Below are positions 20,931 to 32,123 of a stretch of 64,000 bases of DNA, piece by piece (within the stretch, counting starts at the first letter, position 1; every line of letters starts with the position of its first letter). The stretch is taken from NCBI GenBank assembly GCA_922989275.2, contig OV277874.1, forward strand, positions 22,556,154 through 22,620,153, written 5' to 3'. The translations under genes were made by a program, and so were the position numbers. The notes beneath the pieces are model-generated. The model was not told the origin of the DNA and did no database searches. It saw only the letters and a program-made list of their open reading frames with translations. The DNA comes from Gari tellinella (taxonomy: Eukaryota; Mollusca; Bivalvia; Cardiida; Psammobiidae).

Positions 20931-21233
20931 TCAAATTATGGCACATGGGTCATAGCTATATCACAATGTTGTCTTCCCAGTCAGATTATATGGTACAGTG
21001 TCCTCAGGTGAGCGAAATGTGACCCTCTGGGTCTCTTGTTTTGAAATAACGTCAATTATACTGCCTTAAATCTAACTTTGAAACGCTATTGCAGACAACA
21101 ATATTGAAGCATAAGACAATAAGGTGGGTGTAAGGGATTAAAACCTCATGATATTGATTTGATATTGGAAGGGTTAGCGTCTTCTATTTAAGCAGTGTTT
21201 GATCTTGATATGGTAGTTTTTAACATAAAAGTA

Positions 21234-21525
21234 TTTGCGTTGCGTTTCGTTTGCGTTTAACCCATTACCCCATAACGCCTTTTTACGTCTCTTATTTTAT
21301 TCCTTCACTGTAGAAAATAGTTCAAGTTTATATAGTCATGAATATATATCACAAGAAATATTTTTCTATATTCTAGTAAATGATAACTTAAAGCAGGCTC
21401 AAAGTAAAGCAGAATGCGCGTCAAGGCGCATTCTGCTTTACTTTCAACCTGCTTTAAGTGATCACATATCTTCAAAACAAGAAGTTAGCTATGGGTTAAT
21501 TCGGTTAAACGGGACATATGCATTG
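21234..21525 (+). mobile_element. Old family A fragment hosting a family C insertion
   Basis: GCGTTGCGTTTCGTTTGCG at 21237 and ACGGGACATA after the C element are the right subterminal part of A. The rest of this A copy is gone. Confidence 0.6.
21257..21508 (+). mobile_element. Family C MITE, reference copy
   Basis: Family C defined: TTAA target, left end CCCATTACCCCATA, CTTCACTGTAGAAAATAG, TATAGTCATGAATATATA, a hairpin (CTTAAAGCAGGCTCAAAG, TAAAGCAGAATGCGCG and inverse), TGATCACATATCTTC, and an end TATGGGTTAA...GGTTAA. No coding capacity. CCC-type ends and TTAA target suggest piggyBac-type mobilisation (inference). Inserted at the TTAA of an A element's GTTTAAACG. Confidence 0.9.
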
Positions 21526-21760
21526 TATGTATTGTTGTCATTTACTGTAGAACATTGTCGAATAAAATATGTAGCACTGGGTTCTATTTAGACCACAATA
21601 GCAACAAGCTGAGCACTGTCAAATAGAACAAAACTGAAAAACTGTCAAATGGAACATATCCTATATAACAAAGAATAAGGGATACAATGAAACCTGTTTT
21701 CGTTTTTGGAACAGTTCATGAATAAGATTATGCGTCTATAGCATCCTCCCTCTTTAAAAC

Positions 21761-22009
21761 TACAGTGATGAAGACGTTATTTGTCCAACAAAACGTGTTT
21801 CCGCTTAAACTAGTATGGCCGCTGAAAACCGTTTGGAGCCAGATCTGACGCTTGGTAACGCGGTGTCTGATCAGGTTTACAACTGTTTGTCACTCAGACT
21901 AATATAAATATTCAGAGTTGTCGAAAAATCGTCCTTTTCTACATTTCATTACATTGCGTTTGTGTTCATTTGCGTTTAAACGGGACAGAATAACGTCTTC
22001 TCCACTGTA
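21761..22009 (+). mobile_element. Family A MITE, older copy
   Basis: CAGTGATGAAGACG left and CGTCTTCTCCACTG right; hairpin arms diverged (GCTTGGTAACGCGGTG). The right spacer lacks GTACG. Confidence 0.9.
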
Positions 22010-22017
22010 TCTATTCG

Positions 22018-22276
22018 TACAGTGGAGAATCTGTTATTCTTTCCCGTTTAAACGCAAACGTACGCAAACGCGAAACACTAAAACGTAGAAAAGAACAACT
22101 TTTGAACAATTCTGATAATTCTGATAATTCTTGTTTATCTTGGTGGCAAACAGGTTGGAGCCTGATCAGACGCCGGGTTACCCGGCGTCTGATCTGGCTT
22201 CAAACTGTTTGCACTGCAAATATTAATTTTAGCGTAAACGCGTTTATTGGGAAAGAATAACAGATTCTCCACTGTA
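22018..22276 (-). mobile_element. Family A MITE, young, 259 bp
   Basis: The segment TCTGATAATTC is repeated once in tandem (about 22109-22130), which accounts for the extra 9 bp. Starts 9 bp after the previous A copy ends. Confidence 0.96.
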
Positions 22277-22331
22277 ACAACTAGTTCGTTGGTAGATATA
22301 AGCTAATGGAACAACTCTTTTGGAACCGATA

Positions 22332-22581
22332 TACAGTGGAGAATCTGTTATTCTTTCCCAATAAACGCGTTTACGCTAAAACTATTATTTGTAGTGCAAA
22401 CAGTTTGGAGCCAGATCAGACGCCGGGTAACCCGGCGTCTGATCAGGCTCCAAACTGTTTGCCACCAAGATAAACAAGAATTATCAGAATTGTCAAAAAG
22501 CTGTTCTTTTCTACGTTTTAGTGCTTTGCGTTTGCGTACGTTTGCGTTTAAACGGGAAAGAATAACAGATTCTCCACTGTA
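22332..22581 (+). mobile_element. Family A MITE, young, 250 bp
   Basis: Matches the reference throughout; GTCAAAAAGCTG replaces GTCCAAAAGTTG. Confidence 0.97.
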
Positions 22582-22932
22582 TGTGTTCAATTATCAGAGA
22601 CCTTGGTTGTACAGAGCGCGGATTAAACAGGCAGCACTGTATACACAACTAGTTAAGAGCTTTAACCAAATGGTTCTTATGAATGTTTGGCCGGGGGTGG
22701 TCATTTAATAAGAAACTTCGGTCAATAAAAAAACTCCCACTTTATTTTATAATCATTTGCCCTTGGCAAAGCTATTTATATCAAACATGTACTTTTATTT
22801 GTTCTTACAACAGTGAAGTCCAAAATGAAGAATGATGGTATGCAATGGGAAGGACCGTTTTATTTCTAGTTTATAAGATACAAAAACGTAGCAGCCATGA
22901 TATACATTATGACTACATTGAAACTATATATG

Positions 22933-23182
22933 TACAGTGGAGAATCTGTTATTCTTTCCCGTTTAAACGCAAACGTACGCAAACGCAAAGCACTAAAACG
23001 TAGAAAAGAACAACTTTTGGACAATTCTGATAATTCTTGTTTATCTTGGTGGCAAACAGTGTGGAGCCTGATCAGACGCCGGGTTACCCGGCGTCTGATC
23101 TGGCTCCAAACTGTTTGCACTGCAAATAATAGTTTTAGCGTAAACGCGTTTATTGGGAAATAATAACACATTCTCCACTGTA
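22933..23182 (-). mobile_element. Family A MITE, young, 250 bp
   Basis: Intact; one arm reads CAGTGTGGAGCC. The right side reads GGGAAATAATAACAC. Confidence 0.97.
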
Positions 23183-23236
23183 CTGTATTGACTCTTAAAA
23201 CTGTTTACGATATTATGATTATGCAGATGCGAGCGG

Positions 23237-23300
23237 CAAACAGTTTCGATTCGGATCAGAAGCGCCTGATTAGATTCCTACCTAGCATCGACAGTATATG
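23237..23300 (+). repeat. Degenerate hairpin remnant
   Basis: GGCAAACAGTTTCGATTCGG then ATCAGAAGCGCCTGATTAG: outer foot and core still visible, symmetry mostly lost. Confidence 0.5.
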
Positions 23301-23566
23301 TAACAAGTTTAATACAAAACCTTTATTTGGAAAGAACAATGCCTTTGTCAATGTGTTAGCAGCGTCGACCATGTATTGGTGTACTTGCATCACTGTCTTG
23401 CAAAGAGAGTATTTGCGTCCATAGTGAATAAGACATAATTTGTGCTCGTAAAAACCAATTTGTATTAAATCAGTAACACCTTTCTTTTACGACTACTAAG
23501 CTTTTTGAATTAACAAGCGTTGGAGACAGATAACAAATTATGTAAAGCAATGCGAAAGATAATCAG

Positions 23567-23679
23567 ACAGCTCCTAAAGGAGCTTTTCTTTTTACGTTGA
23601 CCTTGCTTAAAGCTGGCACATGTTTTAATGGAATCATTTAGCACTGTTGTAGTGATAGTAAAAGAGATGTTTCACTGTA
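23567..23679 (+). mobile_element. Family J right half
   Basis: CAGCTCCTAAAGGAGCTTTT, CTTGCTTAAAGCTGGCAC and an end GTAAAAGAGATGTTTCACTG in TA context. The left half is missing. Confidence 0.6.
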
Positions 23680-24160
23680 CATGTAGATACATTGCAAGCG
23701 GTATTGAGCTTAACGATTACACGACGAGTTACCTTGAGTCTGCTCAGGTTCCTATGTTTTGCTATTCAGATTTAACATTTTTGCTAGTTTCACTGAAGTA
23801 TATCTTGCTTAACCCATTCATCCTTGAAATTTCTAAAGGACAGTTCAAATTTCTATTTAAGTGTTATCGAATTTTTCATATTTATGGGGTAATTTAAACC
23901 ATTTTTTATGCAATAACAATAGTGCAAACCCTGCATTGCATGTCTAGGGCAAGTGAACTCTCTATATGTACATTGTAAATAATAAATCTACAGCTGTGTA
24001 TTATCGTGCCATAGAACACGGCAAAGAGTTGTGACGCCTAGTGATTGAATCACCAGGTCGTAGGCCAAAATGATTTAATTACGAACATCTCAACGACTTC
24101 TCGTATTCTTTTTTACGATACTACACTGTAGACTGGGTCGGAGCAACACCAACCGTGCAA
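23680..24160. other. Region without recognised feature
   Basis: A plus-strand frame of 89 codons (23628-23897) begins inside the J remnant and has no known motif; I do not support it as a gene. Confidence 0.4.
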
Positions 24161-24192
24161 CCCCCCCCCCCCCCCCCACACACACACTTAGA
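24161..24192. repeat. C17 run and CA repeat
   Basis: Seventeen consecutive C followed by ACACACACAC. A homopolymer of this length is prone to sequencing and replication error. Confidence 0.9.
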
Positions 24193-24299
24193 ATTTTTTT
24201 CATGGGTACCAAATTGTTCATTGAAGTCTCCTACACGATATTTTTTTATGTTCCCAAACTTCATTTTGTCACTGCTATGTTTAATTTAACTGTTACCCT

Positions 24300-26110
24300 A
24301 TGTGTAAAAATGGGCTATAACTTTGATTCTAGGGGAGCTAGAGATATTAAACAAGTACCAAAGTAAAGAAGAGACACATATCTTTAAGTTTAGGTATAAT
24401 TTAATTAATATTCGTAATTTAATACTTATGAATATTCACGAGATAGTCAAAATAAAGCGGAAAATCACGAAAATCAAGTATGTTGTTTTGTCCCACACCA
24501 AATCTCTTAAAAATAGGCTAAAATGTTTCAAACAGATTATACAAAGAAAATAAACCATGTTTGGTTCCAGTAAAATTTCGATATGCATGTATAATTAAGC
24601 TAATTTGCATAATATATACAAAGTAACGAATTTCTTCAAATAGGCATACATTTAAGAAGTATTTTGTATCAGACCCTTTATTAATAGGACAAAACCCATT
24701 TTTGTATCAAATTGGAACTGTGGAACTCGGCTTTAGATGAAATTGTGCATAACTCAAGCATATTCGTTTCGTAGTCATGTTTTTGATGCGAAACACTCCC
24801 CTCACCTCACCATAATGTCCTTAAAGAATGTGGCGCTTTCTGCATTTACTCTGGGGGATAGTAGGTCTACTATGCACCACCCTTAACTTTTGTTTATGGG
24901 TTCTAAAATGTGCAAAAGGGTCTACTTGATCAGAATCGCGAACGTACTCAAGAACAAACTCTTTAATGTGTATTTGAACCGTTTCCATGGCAACCCCTAT
25001 TTTCGGTTATGATAACCCATACCTGAAAAATCACCCATATCTCAGCCACTTTTTTGTCATAAATATATAAAATGGGTACCAAATTCAAGATAAACATTCG
25101 GCGTTTGCTTTCAATTACTTTCTTTTAATTATTCTAATTGCATATTCATGAATATTAATGTTAACATTAAAAAAGTATCAGAAAACAGTTTTAAATGCAG
25201 TTTAAAATGATGAGAAAATCCTCAGATAACAAAATACTTAATGTTAGTAAATAATTAACCTTTAAGAAATATTTTATTAGTATTTTAATTGTTTCCATGG
25301 ATATGACCCAAGTTTGCATTTTAATGGCCACTGTCTGCAAAAATCGCCCATAACACACTCAGTTTTTGCCCTAAACATATAAATCTGGTACCAAATTGAA
25401 GACAATACTAAGTGTGTTTTTATTTTTAGCTTCTACTTTGAAGTTTCCTAATTTGCATACTCATGAATATTAATGAGCACATGAAAAATAGTAAAGTAAG
25501 TATAACAATAACTAAAATATTACATATTTAAGAAAACAAATATCAGGAAACAACTTCAAATGCAGTTTAAAATGATGGAAAAATCCTTGGAAAACAATGT
25601 TTTAATTTGTACACTTGAGGAAAAATATTTACTTTAGGTAATGTTTAAAAGTGTTTCTTGTTTTAATTGAAACTTCCCAATCTAGGGTGATGATGACACA
25701 TAGCTGCAAAACGTCCATCCCACAGCTAGTTTTTGTCCTAAACATATACAACTGATACTTAATTGAAGATAAGACATATTGTGTTTTTTATCTACAGCTC
25801 ATGCTTGAAATTACCTAACTTTAATACTCATGAATATTAATGAAAACATCTAAAATTGTACAGAAACTGTAGCAATAACGTAAATTTTCACTTTTTTATC
25901 TTACAATTCAAACGTTATTTAAAATGAGTACATGTACGACTTACAAATGTGGAACCATGGGCTGTTGGATAACAGAGGTTATACTGTACAAATCCTCAGA
26001 AAACAAAACATCTAATTTGAAGACACAAAATAACTTAAAGTAATGTTTTAACTGTATTGTAGTTGCTTCAATGTCAACCCCCCTTTGTGTTTAGTTTAAC
26101 CATATTTTAT
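24300..26110 (+). repeat. Degenerate tandem array, unit about 315-370 bp
   Basis: CATGAATATTAATG recurs at about 25147, 25462 and 25830, with a related ATGAATATTCACG at 24428. Each unit also carries TGGTACCAAATTGAAGA-like, AAATGCAGTTTAAAATGATG and TTTTTGTCATAAAC-like phrases in the same order. Units are diverged by perhaps 25-35 per cent. A further partial unit is at 27360-27480. The 76-codon frame 24323-24553 is part of the array. Confidence 0.7.
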
Positions 26111-26386
26111 TTCAAATTCATGAAATCGGGTCGGGCCACAAGTTCTACCAACATTAGTTACGGTCCTCCCCTATTCAAGTAGTGATACAAATAATATACA
26201 GATGGTCACATGATATGGAAATACAAATTATGTATAGGTAGATTTTGACCCGTGAGCCGTGACCTTTAGGACGAGTCCACCCATAGAGGTAAAACGCATC
26301 AAAAAGCATAAATTCGTTCAGGAGTTACCTACCTTTCATGGTTTACTAAGGATATTGTGCCTTGTGTAGAGAAATTAAATCAATAA
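26111..26386. other. Region without recognised feature
   Basis: Unique-looking AT-rich DNA. Confidence 0.35.
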
Positions 26387-26466
26387 TCGAGTTAGAGTAA
26401 TAGGTAGAGTGTAAGGGTACTTGCAATAGGATAAAAAGGCTGTGGGTTCGATTCCCAATAGAAATT
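26387..26466 (+). pseudogene. tRNA-like remnant
   Basis: TAGGTAGAGTGTAAGGG recalls an A box and GTGGGTTCGATTCCCAATAG a perfect T arm with B box. The acceptor and anticodon stems cannot be folded convincingly. Probably a SINE head or tRNA pseudogene. Confidence 0.5.
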
Positions 26467-26701
26467 ATTTCTTTTAATTTTTAAAATTTATGTTTTATTG
26501 CCTTATTTTTCAAACAATAACTTATTTGAATTGTTTAACATATATGCTAAATGTGTCATAGACGACCTAAAACGTTTAACATTTTGAAGTATTGAACGTT
26601 TTAAATGTATGTAATTTGTTTTCATTTATCACTGAAATTTTAACGGGCAATTTCTGTTTCCAATTAGGTCAAGTTATTGTATGACAATTGAAAAATGACA
26701 G

Positions 26702-26760
26702 ACAGTGTTACCCTGATCAGAGTGCTCCTTAAGGAGAACTCTGATCTGGTATTCACTGTT
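26702..26760 (+). repeat. Family E hairpin
   Basis: CAGTGTTACCCTGATCAGAG and inverse CTCTGATCTGGTATTCACTG around TGCTCCTTAAGGAGAA. The flanks keep only traces of E (GACAAGTGAAGTATACTC). Confidence 0.6.
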
Positions 26761-27100
26761 TTCAGGAGACAAGTGAAGTATACTCTTTCTAAATGACGAG
26801 TATACTTGCCGTTTCAGTTTTATTGGATTTTAAATCGTTTCTGCTTCTCCTTCTTACAGGCACGTAGAAGTTTTCTACAAGCTTCATTGCCATGGAATTT
26901 TAGTCTATTGACGCGGTGTTTTTGTCTGTCGTACCATCTTTAGTTTGAACTATGTGGTTATTCAGAAATGTAATAACAAATTGAATAATATATACATGTG
27001 TTTTATTTAAATACTGATCAATTACTTTATGTCCTTATGGTTATCGTCATATGTAGTATAAAATACCTTTCCAAACCAAAAACATTAATAAAAAAAACAG

Positions 27101-27187
27101 CATCCACTGGGTATCGAACCCATGACCTTACTCAGTAAAACGCTATCCACGTGCAGCAAGTACTCTACTCTCTCGACCACGATGACA
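27101..27187 (-). pseudogene. tRNA-like remnant
   Basis: On the minus strand: GTGGTCGAGAGAGTAGAG (A-box like) and ATGGGTTCGATACCCAGTGG (T arm with a good stem). Degenerate acceptor. About 0.7 kb from the inverted tRNA-like remnant at 26387; the two may be ends of one older element. Confidence 0.5.
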
Positions 27188-27359
27188 AATATAGGTATCA
27201 AAATCTTATTTTAAATATCAAGTTCAGGTTTGAACCCTAACTTACCCATAACATGGAATGGTTGCAACTTCTATAAATAGAAAAGCTCAGCCACGGTTCA
27301 GCGTGCAAAATTTACCTATACATTTGCACAGTAGTCACTCTGTAAGAAGACTTTGTGTT

Positions 27360-27480
27360 ATCATGACCTATACCTGCAAACTCGGCCATAATAATCATAG
27401 CCAGTTTGTCTTAAACATATAAAACTGATACCAAATTGACGATAAGACTGCATTCTCAAAAATATTTATGAGTACTTTAA
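27360..27480 (+). repeat. Isolated unit of the 24.3-26.1 kb tandem array
   Basis: GTCTTAAACATATAAAACTG and ATACCAAATTGACGATAAG match array phrases. Confidence 0.6.
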
Positions 27481-27784
27481 AAAAGTAAGAAAATATAGAA
27501 ATAACATGAATTTTTTGTCACTTTTTACATGTACCCTACAACTATTGGTATGATTTGTTTTTATTACTTATTCGATTCTAATACTCGTGGTCATTGATGT
27601 TAAATTGTTAACATCAATATCCACGACGTAACGGCGCTACATTTCGTGGCGCACGGATTATTGAAACAATACTGTTTCACGTTAAGCCGTTACAGCGCGT
27701 GCGTGTTTTATTGTTTCTTCTTTGTAAATATATGGCTGTATGCGAGATGTGTTAGACTTATAAATACATATAATGTTCTTCGTT

Positions 27785-28017
27785 TGAGTATACGCGGCTT
27801 CTGATCTGTGTTCAATTGCTTGTCACTCGTCCTGAATTCTTCTGTCAAAATATCGAAACCCTACCTTAAAACAGCAAATGACAATTTCAATCAGCTGAAA
27901 GTGCAGCAGAGAAAGCGTTAGACATTAATGTCTTGTTTTGTTTAGGGAAGAGAGGCTTAAATTGTTGTAAGAAGAGGATCGTCGTTCGGAGGGTCGCTGT
28001 AGGGAGGGATTACTGTA
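27785..28017 (+). mobile_element. Family B MITE, right half
   Basis: Begins in the right hairpin arm (GGCTTCTGATCTGTGTTC), then CACTCGTCCTGAATTC, and a right end GTAGGGAGGGATTACTGTA. Confidence 0.8.
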
Positions 28018-28146
28018 TCTAGAAAATAACATTAGCATTCAGTCTAAAATGTCGTGATTAGTCTGTATTAGAATAGAGTAGACCATAAATACTACTACGT
28101 GTATGTCATTTGGTCCAACCTTTTATGATTGAGCCAGATTTCAATA

Positions 28147-28354
28147 ACATGAGCAAATAGTTTGGATCAAGAGCAGACGTCGAGTAGTAATTCTACGAGT
28201 AATTCGGCGTGTGATCTTTCTTCTGATATAGATCTAAACTGCTTCAAACGGATCGGAGTTTCTTGAGATCAAATTGTTTATACATGTATATGAATTTAAA
28301 TAAACAATGCTGTCGGCAATGAGCAGCAGATGTCTCGTAGGCAGTGAAGGAGTT
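28147..28354 (+). mobile_element. Family D-like MITE, worn
   Basis: AATAGTTTGGATCAAGAGCA and a partly inverted right arm with extra ACGAGTAATTCG. The right end GGCAGTGAAGGAGTTAA matches D. Confidence 0.55.
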
Positions 28355-28499
28355 AATTGGTTCTATATTCCATGTTCTATTTTAAGGTCGACTAACGAAT
28401 GCTACAGAGTAATGTTTATGGTAGACTTGTGTTCTTAACAATTGCTGCTAGTGCTCTGTTTACACCCTTAAACAAGGTTTATAAGATATATTTTACCAT

Positions 28500-29017
28500 T
28501 CTATTGTGAGGTTTGTACCCATCTGCTTAAATGTGTAATCTGCTGGCTGTGTTTTATCAGTCACAAATATGACTGAAAACAACATAATGACGAGTGACAA
28601 ACAGCTTGAATCCAGATCAGACGCCGCGTTATGCGGCGTCTGATCTGGATTCAAACTGTTTGCAAATGTAAGCGAATGTCCCAACCCTAAAACAGTTCCC
28701 TGTGAATAAAATACACAATATTTGTCTACAATGGGTGGTTGTTGTAGGGAGATACAGTGGAGAATCTGTTATTCTTTCCAAATAAACGCGTTTACGCTAA
28801 AACTATTACTTGCAGTGCAAACAGTTTGGAGCAAGATCAGACGCCGGGTAACCCGGCGTCTGATCAGGCTCCAAACTGTTTGCCACCAAGATAAACATGA
28901 ATTATCAGAATTGTCCAAAAGTTGTACTTTTCTACGTTTTAGTGTTTTGCGTTTGCGTACGTTTGCGTTTAAACGGGAAAGAATAACACATTCTCCACTG
29001 TAGGGAGATAGCACTGT
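28500..29017 (-). mobile_element. Family B MITE interrupted near its end by family A
   Basis: Hairpin GAATCCAGATCAGACGCCGCG at 28608 with an excellent inverse, then the B left part in reverse. The end TAGCACTGTTTA follows the A insertion. The far side (28440-28500) has decayed. Confidence 0.8.
28753..29002 (+). mobile_element. Family A MITE with 10-bp flanking duplication
   Basis: Young 250-bp copy. Flanked by TAGGGAGATA at 28745-28754 and 29001-29010, an exact 10-bp duplication that begins and ends in TA. Confidence 0.96.
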
Positions 29018-29258
29018 TTACCAATGGAATATAATACGTCTGGTTCCATGTGATTCTGGTGTCTGCCGTACTTGCAGAGAGGGAGTACTGTAGTGTCTTC
29101 TATTGTCACATTTGTTAAGTGGTTTGCTGTCAGTTTTATTCCTTTCTTCTACCATAAGATGTGTATGCCACCTTACAACCTTTTTTAATACCTTTTTTAA
29201 TACCGTAACATATTTAACTTTATTAATAGTGTCAGCACTGCTATTTAAAACTTGTATG

Positions 29259-30190
29259 TTAAGGGTGTATTAATGTCATGAATATAAGAAATTTTCAAAG
29301 TATATGAAAACACTTTATGATGGATTTGTATTGAAGAGCTATTTAAGATGAATGAAAAAATAGAAAAAATGTACATTTTGGTGAACAACAGTTGGCTCCA
29401 TGGCCATGTAAAATTTACCCCAGCCACTTTCTCTTATTTTGTCCTTTTCAAACAGCCCGCTTCAATAAAATCCATTTTAATTAAAAACAAATATGATAAT
29501 TTGGTTTTGTGTTATTTATGTCCTATCTATGGTAGTATTTCTTCATACAAAAGCTAATTTAAGAAAAAACGGGCACCAAATGTGAAATTTATAAAGCTCT
29601 AAATATCATCGATATGGTACTTTTTTGTAAATTTTGTAAGGTGAGATAACTCTTTTTACTTTAATAACTCAAAATTTTCAACACTGACCTTTCAATTTAT
29701 TTTCATATTTTGAACTGCCTTAGGATTGGCTTTCATTTGGTAGAATATAAGAAAAAGTTTAATACTAGAACTATTTCATTTTCAAACTTTTTTACTTTTT
29801 TTTTTATAAAATAAAAAATCTAATAAAATCATGCCCTATAAAAAGCATATTTTTGATATTCGAGGATCCATATTGTTCAAACCTAGTGCCTGCTTTGTCT
29901 AAATTTGGTTTTTAGACATGAAATAAATAATGAAAACCCAAATTACCATGTTTGTTTTGTTTTGAAATAGATTTTACTGAAGCTTGTACTCTGAATGGGT
30001 AAAATTTGAGATAAAAAGTAAAAATTTGACATACCTGTTTCAAATCGCAGTAGCTCAAAAACAAGGACACCACCTTATTTATTTTTTTCCCATTTTTTCA
30101 TTCATCATAAATAGCTCTTCCAAAAAATCAATGATAGAAAAAAAGTTTGATACTTTGAAAAAATCGCTTATGGGTTGGATACACCCTTAA
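29259..30190. mobile_element. 0.93-kb TTAA element with long inverted ends (family M)
   Basis: TTAA at both sides and ends GGGTGTAT / ATACACCC. Subterminal GAAGAGCTATTTAAGATGAA at about 29333 is inverted at about 30100-30120. The interior is AT-rich without a frame longer than 70 codons. TTAA targets fit piggyBac-type or related transposons; the ends GGGTG are not typical, so the class is open. An internal fragment recurs at 37286. Confidence 0.75.
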
Positions 30191-30300
30191 CCAATTTAAT
30201 GAAAACATATCAAGTCAATTGTCAAACAATTTGGATAATGAACACACACCACATTGCTTCTCGTCTGCGCAGGATTAAAAAAATTCTAAATATCTCTATT

Positions 30301-30440
30301 GTACAGGTCTCTTTCTCTCTCTCTCTCAACAACACCCACTGGGATACACATAGTGTGTGTGTTGTCCGGAGGGAAAGTTAAAGGGAGGACAATTTGATAC
30401 CATTGAGTGCTGAGCCCATCTTACATTTGCAAACAGCTTG
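30301..30440 (+). mobile_element. Family B MITE, left half
   Basis: CAACAACACCCACTGGGATA and GTTGTCCGGAGGG, TTACATTTGCAAACAGCTTG, then truncated after the start of the left hairpin arm. A CT-repeat expansion lies in its left end. Confidence 0.75.
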
Positions 30441-30560
30441 TATCCAGATTTGATTGGCAGATTATCGTCGTTGGCAGCTTTAAACAGCTGACTCAGGCTC
30501 GTGGACACAATAACAACCACCAATTGAATATCACATAATGACGTAGCTTTGTAAACAATA

Positions 30561-30573
30561 TTTTTTTTTTTTT
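30561..30573. repeat. T homopolymer
   Basis: Thirteen T in a row; could be a retroposon tail on the minus strand, but no body is seen. Confidence 0.6.
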
Positions 30574-31019
30574 ATTTATGGACAGTTAGACTGCAAAAGA
30601 TAAATCTTCTTAAAACACACGGGCTTATCTAACGCTACGCTCCACCCCGTTAGTTTCACAAAGACTTGTCTTAATGCAGTACATGTGTATAACATAATTA
30701 TATTTAAATTTTAAGTCTAGATGGGTGAGTGAACTATTATGCCGCCAAATAATTACAGCTTGAAATTGTCGTTTGTCATGTTCTATGAAATTGAAATTTG
30801 AAATATAGACCGAGAAAAACATTTAAATGAGTGGGAAGCGGTTTTCGATCCTGATTTTCAATCTAAACTGTTTCCAAATGCAAGATGTTGATTGGATCAT
30901 TAAGACCTGAAAAAATACAGGTTTGAAGACGTTGTTTGTTCCAGTTAAATTGAAACTAAAAGAAAATTACATGCAAATTACTGTAGAAAACGACAACATT
31001 TTGAATATCTGACGAGTTA

Positions 31020-31269
31020 TACAGTGGAGAATCTGTTATTCTTTCCCAATAAACGCGTTTACGCTAAAACTATTATTTACAATACAAACAGTTTGGAGCC
31101 AGATCAGACGCCGGGTAACCCGGCGTCTGATCAGGCTCCAAACTGTTTGCCACCAAGATAAACAAGAATTATCAGAATTGTCCAAAAATTGTTCTTTTCT
31201 ACGTTTTAGTGCTTTGCGTTTGCGTACGTTTGCGTTTAAACGGGAAAGAATAACAGATTCTCCACTGTA
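31020..31269 (+). mobile_element. Family A MITE, young, 250 bp
   Basis: Intact; TTACAATACAAACAG replaces TTGCAGTGCAAACAG before the hairpin. Confidence 0.97.
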
Positions 31270-31305
31270 CTATCATTCTTTGAAGCAGGTCACAGGCGGA
31301 AACAT

Positions 31306-31554
31306 TTAACCCATTATGCCATAAATACGTCTTTTAACGTCTCTTAATTTATTCCTTCACTGAAGAAAATAGTTCAAGTTTATATAGTCATGAATATATA
31401 TCACAATACATATTTTCTATATTCTAGTAGATTGTAACGTAAAGCAGACTGAAAGCCTTAAGGCGCATTCTGCTTTACTTTCAACCTGCTTTATGTGGTC
31501 ACAGATCTTAAAAACCAGAAATGGGCTATGGGTTAATGGGTTAAGAAACATAAT
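31306..31554 (+). mobile_element. Family C MITE
   Basis: TTAA both sides and CCCATTATGCCATA left end. The hairpin is shortened on the left arm (AAAGCAGACTGAAAGCCTTAA) with a full right arm. Right end GGCTATGGGTTAATGGGTTAA. Confidence 0.9.
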
Positions 31555-31606
31555 AAATAAACAATGGTCAATATTTGAGAGTTTGTACACTGTTTTACTT
31601 AAACTA

Positions 31607-31856
31607 TACAGTGGAGAATCTGTTATTCTTTCCCAATAAACGCGTTTACGCTAAAACTATTATTTGCAGTGCAAACAGTTTGGAGCCAGATCAGACGCCG
31701 GGTAACCCGGCGTCTGATCAGGCTCCAAACTGTTTGCCACCAAGATAAACAAGAATTATCAGAATTGTCCAAAAGTTGTACTTTTCTACGTTTTAGTGAT
31801 TTGCGTTTGCGTACGTTTGCGTTTAAACGGGAAAGAATAACAGATTCTCCAATGTA
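31607..31856 (+). mobile_element. Family A MITE, young, 250 bp
   Basis: Intact hairpin; the right terminus reads CCAATGTA. Directly followed by an old A remnant. Confidence 0.97.
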
Positions 31857-31863
31857 CCTGAAT

Positions 31864-31960
31864 GGCACTCAGGTTGGAGCCTCAAAACTGTTTGCGATGG
31901 AAGTAATTGTTTTAGCATAAAACGCCTTTATTGGGAAAGAATATCGTCTTCACCGCTGTA
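31864..31960 (-). mobile_element. Old family A remnant
   Basis: GGTTGGAGCCTCAAAACTG, TTTTAGCATAAAACGCC and TTGGGAAAGAATATCG then CACCGCTGTA: the hairpin foot and AATAAACGCG side of a reversed copy. Confidence 0.75.
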
Positions 31961-32123
31961 AGCACTTTATTAGAGGTTCAGACAGTCACGCGAAACATGG
32001 ACAGGGTAATAACATGATTGATGACGAATTTGAATATGAGATTCCTATGTGTAAAGTACGTATTTGTCTTTGTCAACATTTGGCCACGTAATGATACAAT
32101 ATAGCATGCCTTATCTGACATCC

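Larger units (their letters stand above)
19213..21041 (+). mobile_element. Pearl/Helitron-like nonautonomous element with tandem core (family L)
   Basis: Left end AGCTCACCTG (interrupted) then AGCCGAAGCCTCAGGATGAG and CGTCCGTCGTCCGGCGTCC. The core is eight units anchored on AGGAAAACCTTTAAAAATC; the right end is CAGGTGAGCG and GACCCTCTGGGTCTCTTG. Noncoding bivalve elements with about 160-bp core repeats are known as pearl/HINE types; the match in architecture is seen, the class is inferred. Inserted in a family D copy and interrupted by family I. Confidence 0.75.
19137..21160 (+). mobile_element. Family D MITE split by a 1.8-kb insertion
   Basis: Left part 19137-19210 (CATTCACTCTTAATGACG, a reduced hairpin GGCGTCTGATCAGAATC). 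The right part resumes at about 21041 with CCTTAAATCTAACTTTGAAA and GCAGACAACAATATTG, ending GTAAGGGATTAA. The split is explained by the pearl/Helitron-like element. Confidence 0.8.

Noticed and set aside
24161..24177. C17 run as a regulatory element
   Set aside because: A simple homopolymer joined to a CA microsatellite is enough to explain it.
28745..29010. 10-bp duplication as chance repeat of the B terminus
   Set aside because: B ends do contain GGGAG phrases, but the duplication is exact and starts and ends in TA like two other cases, so I kept it as a finding.
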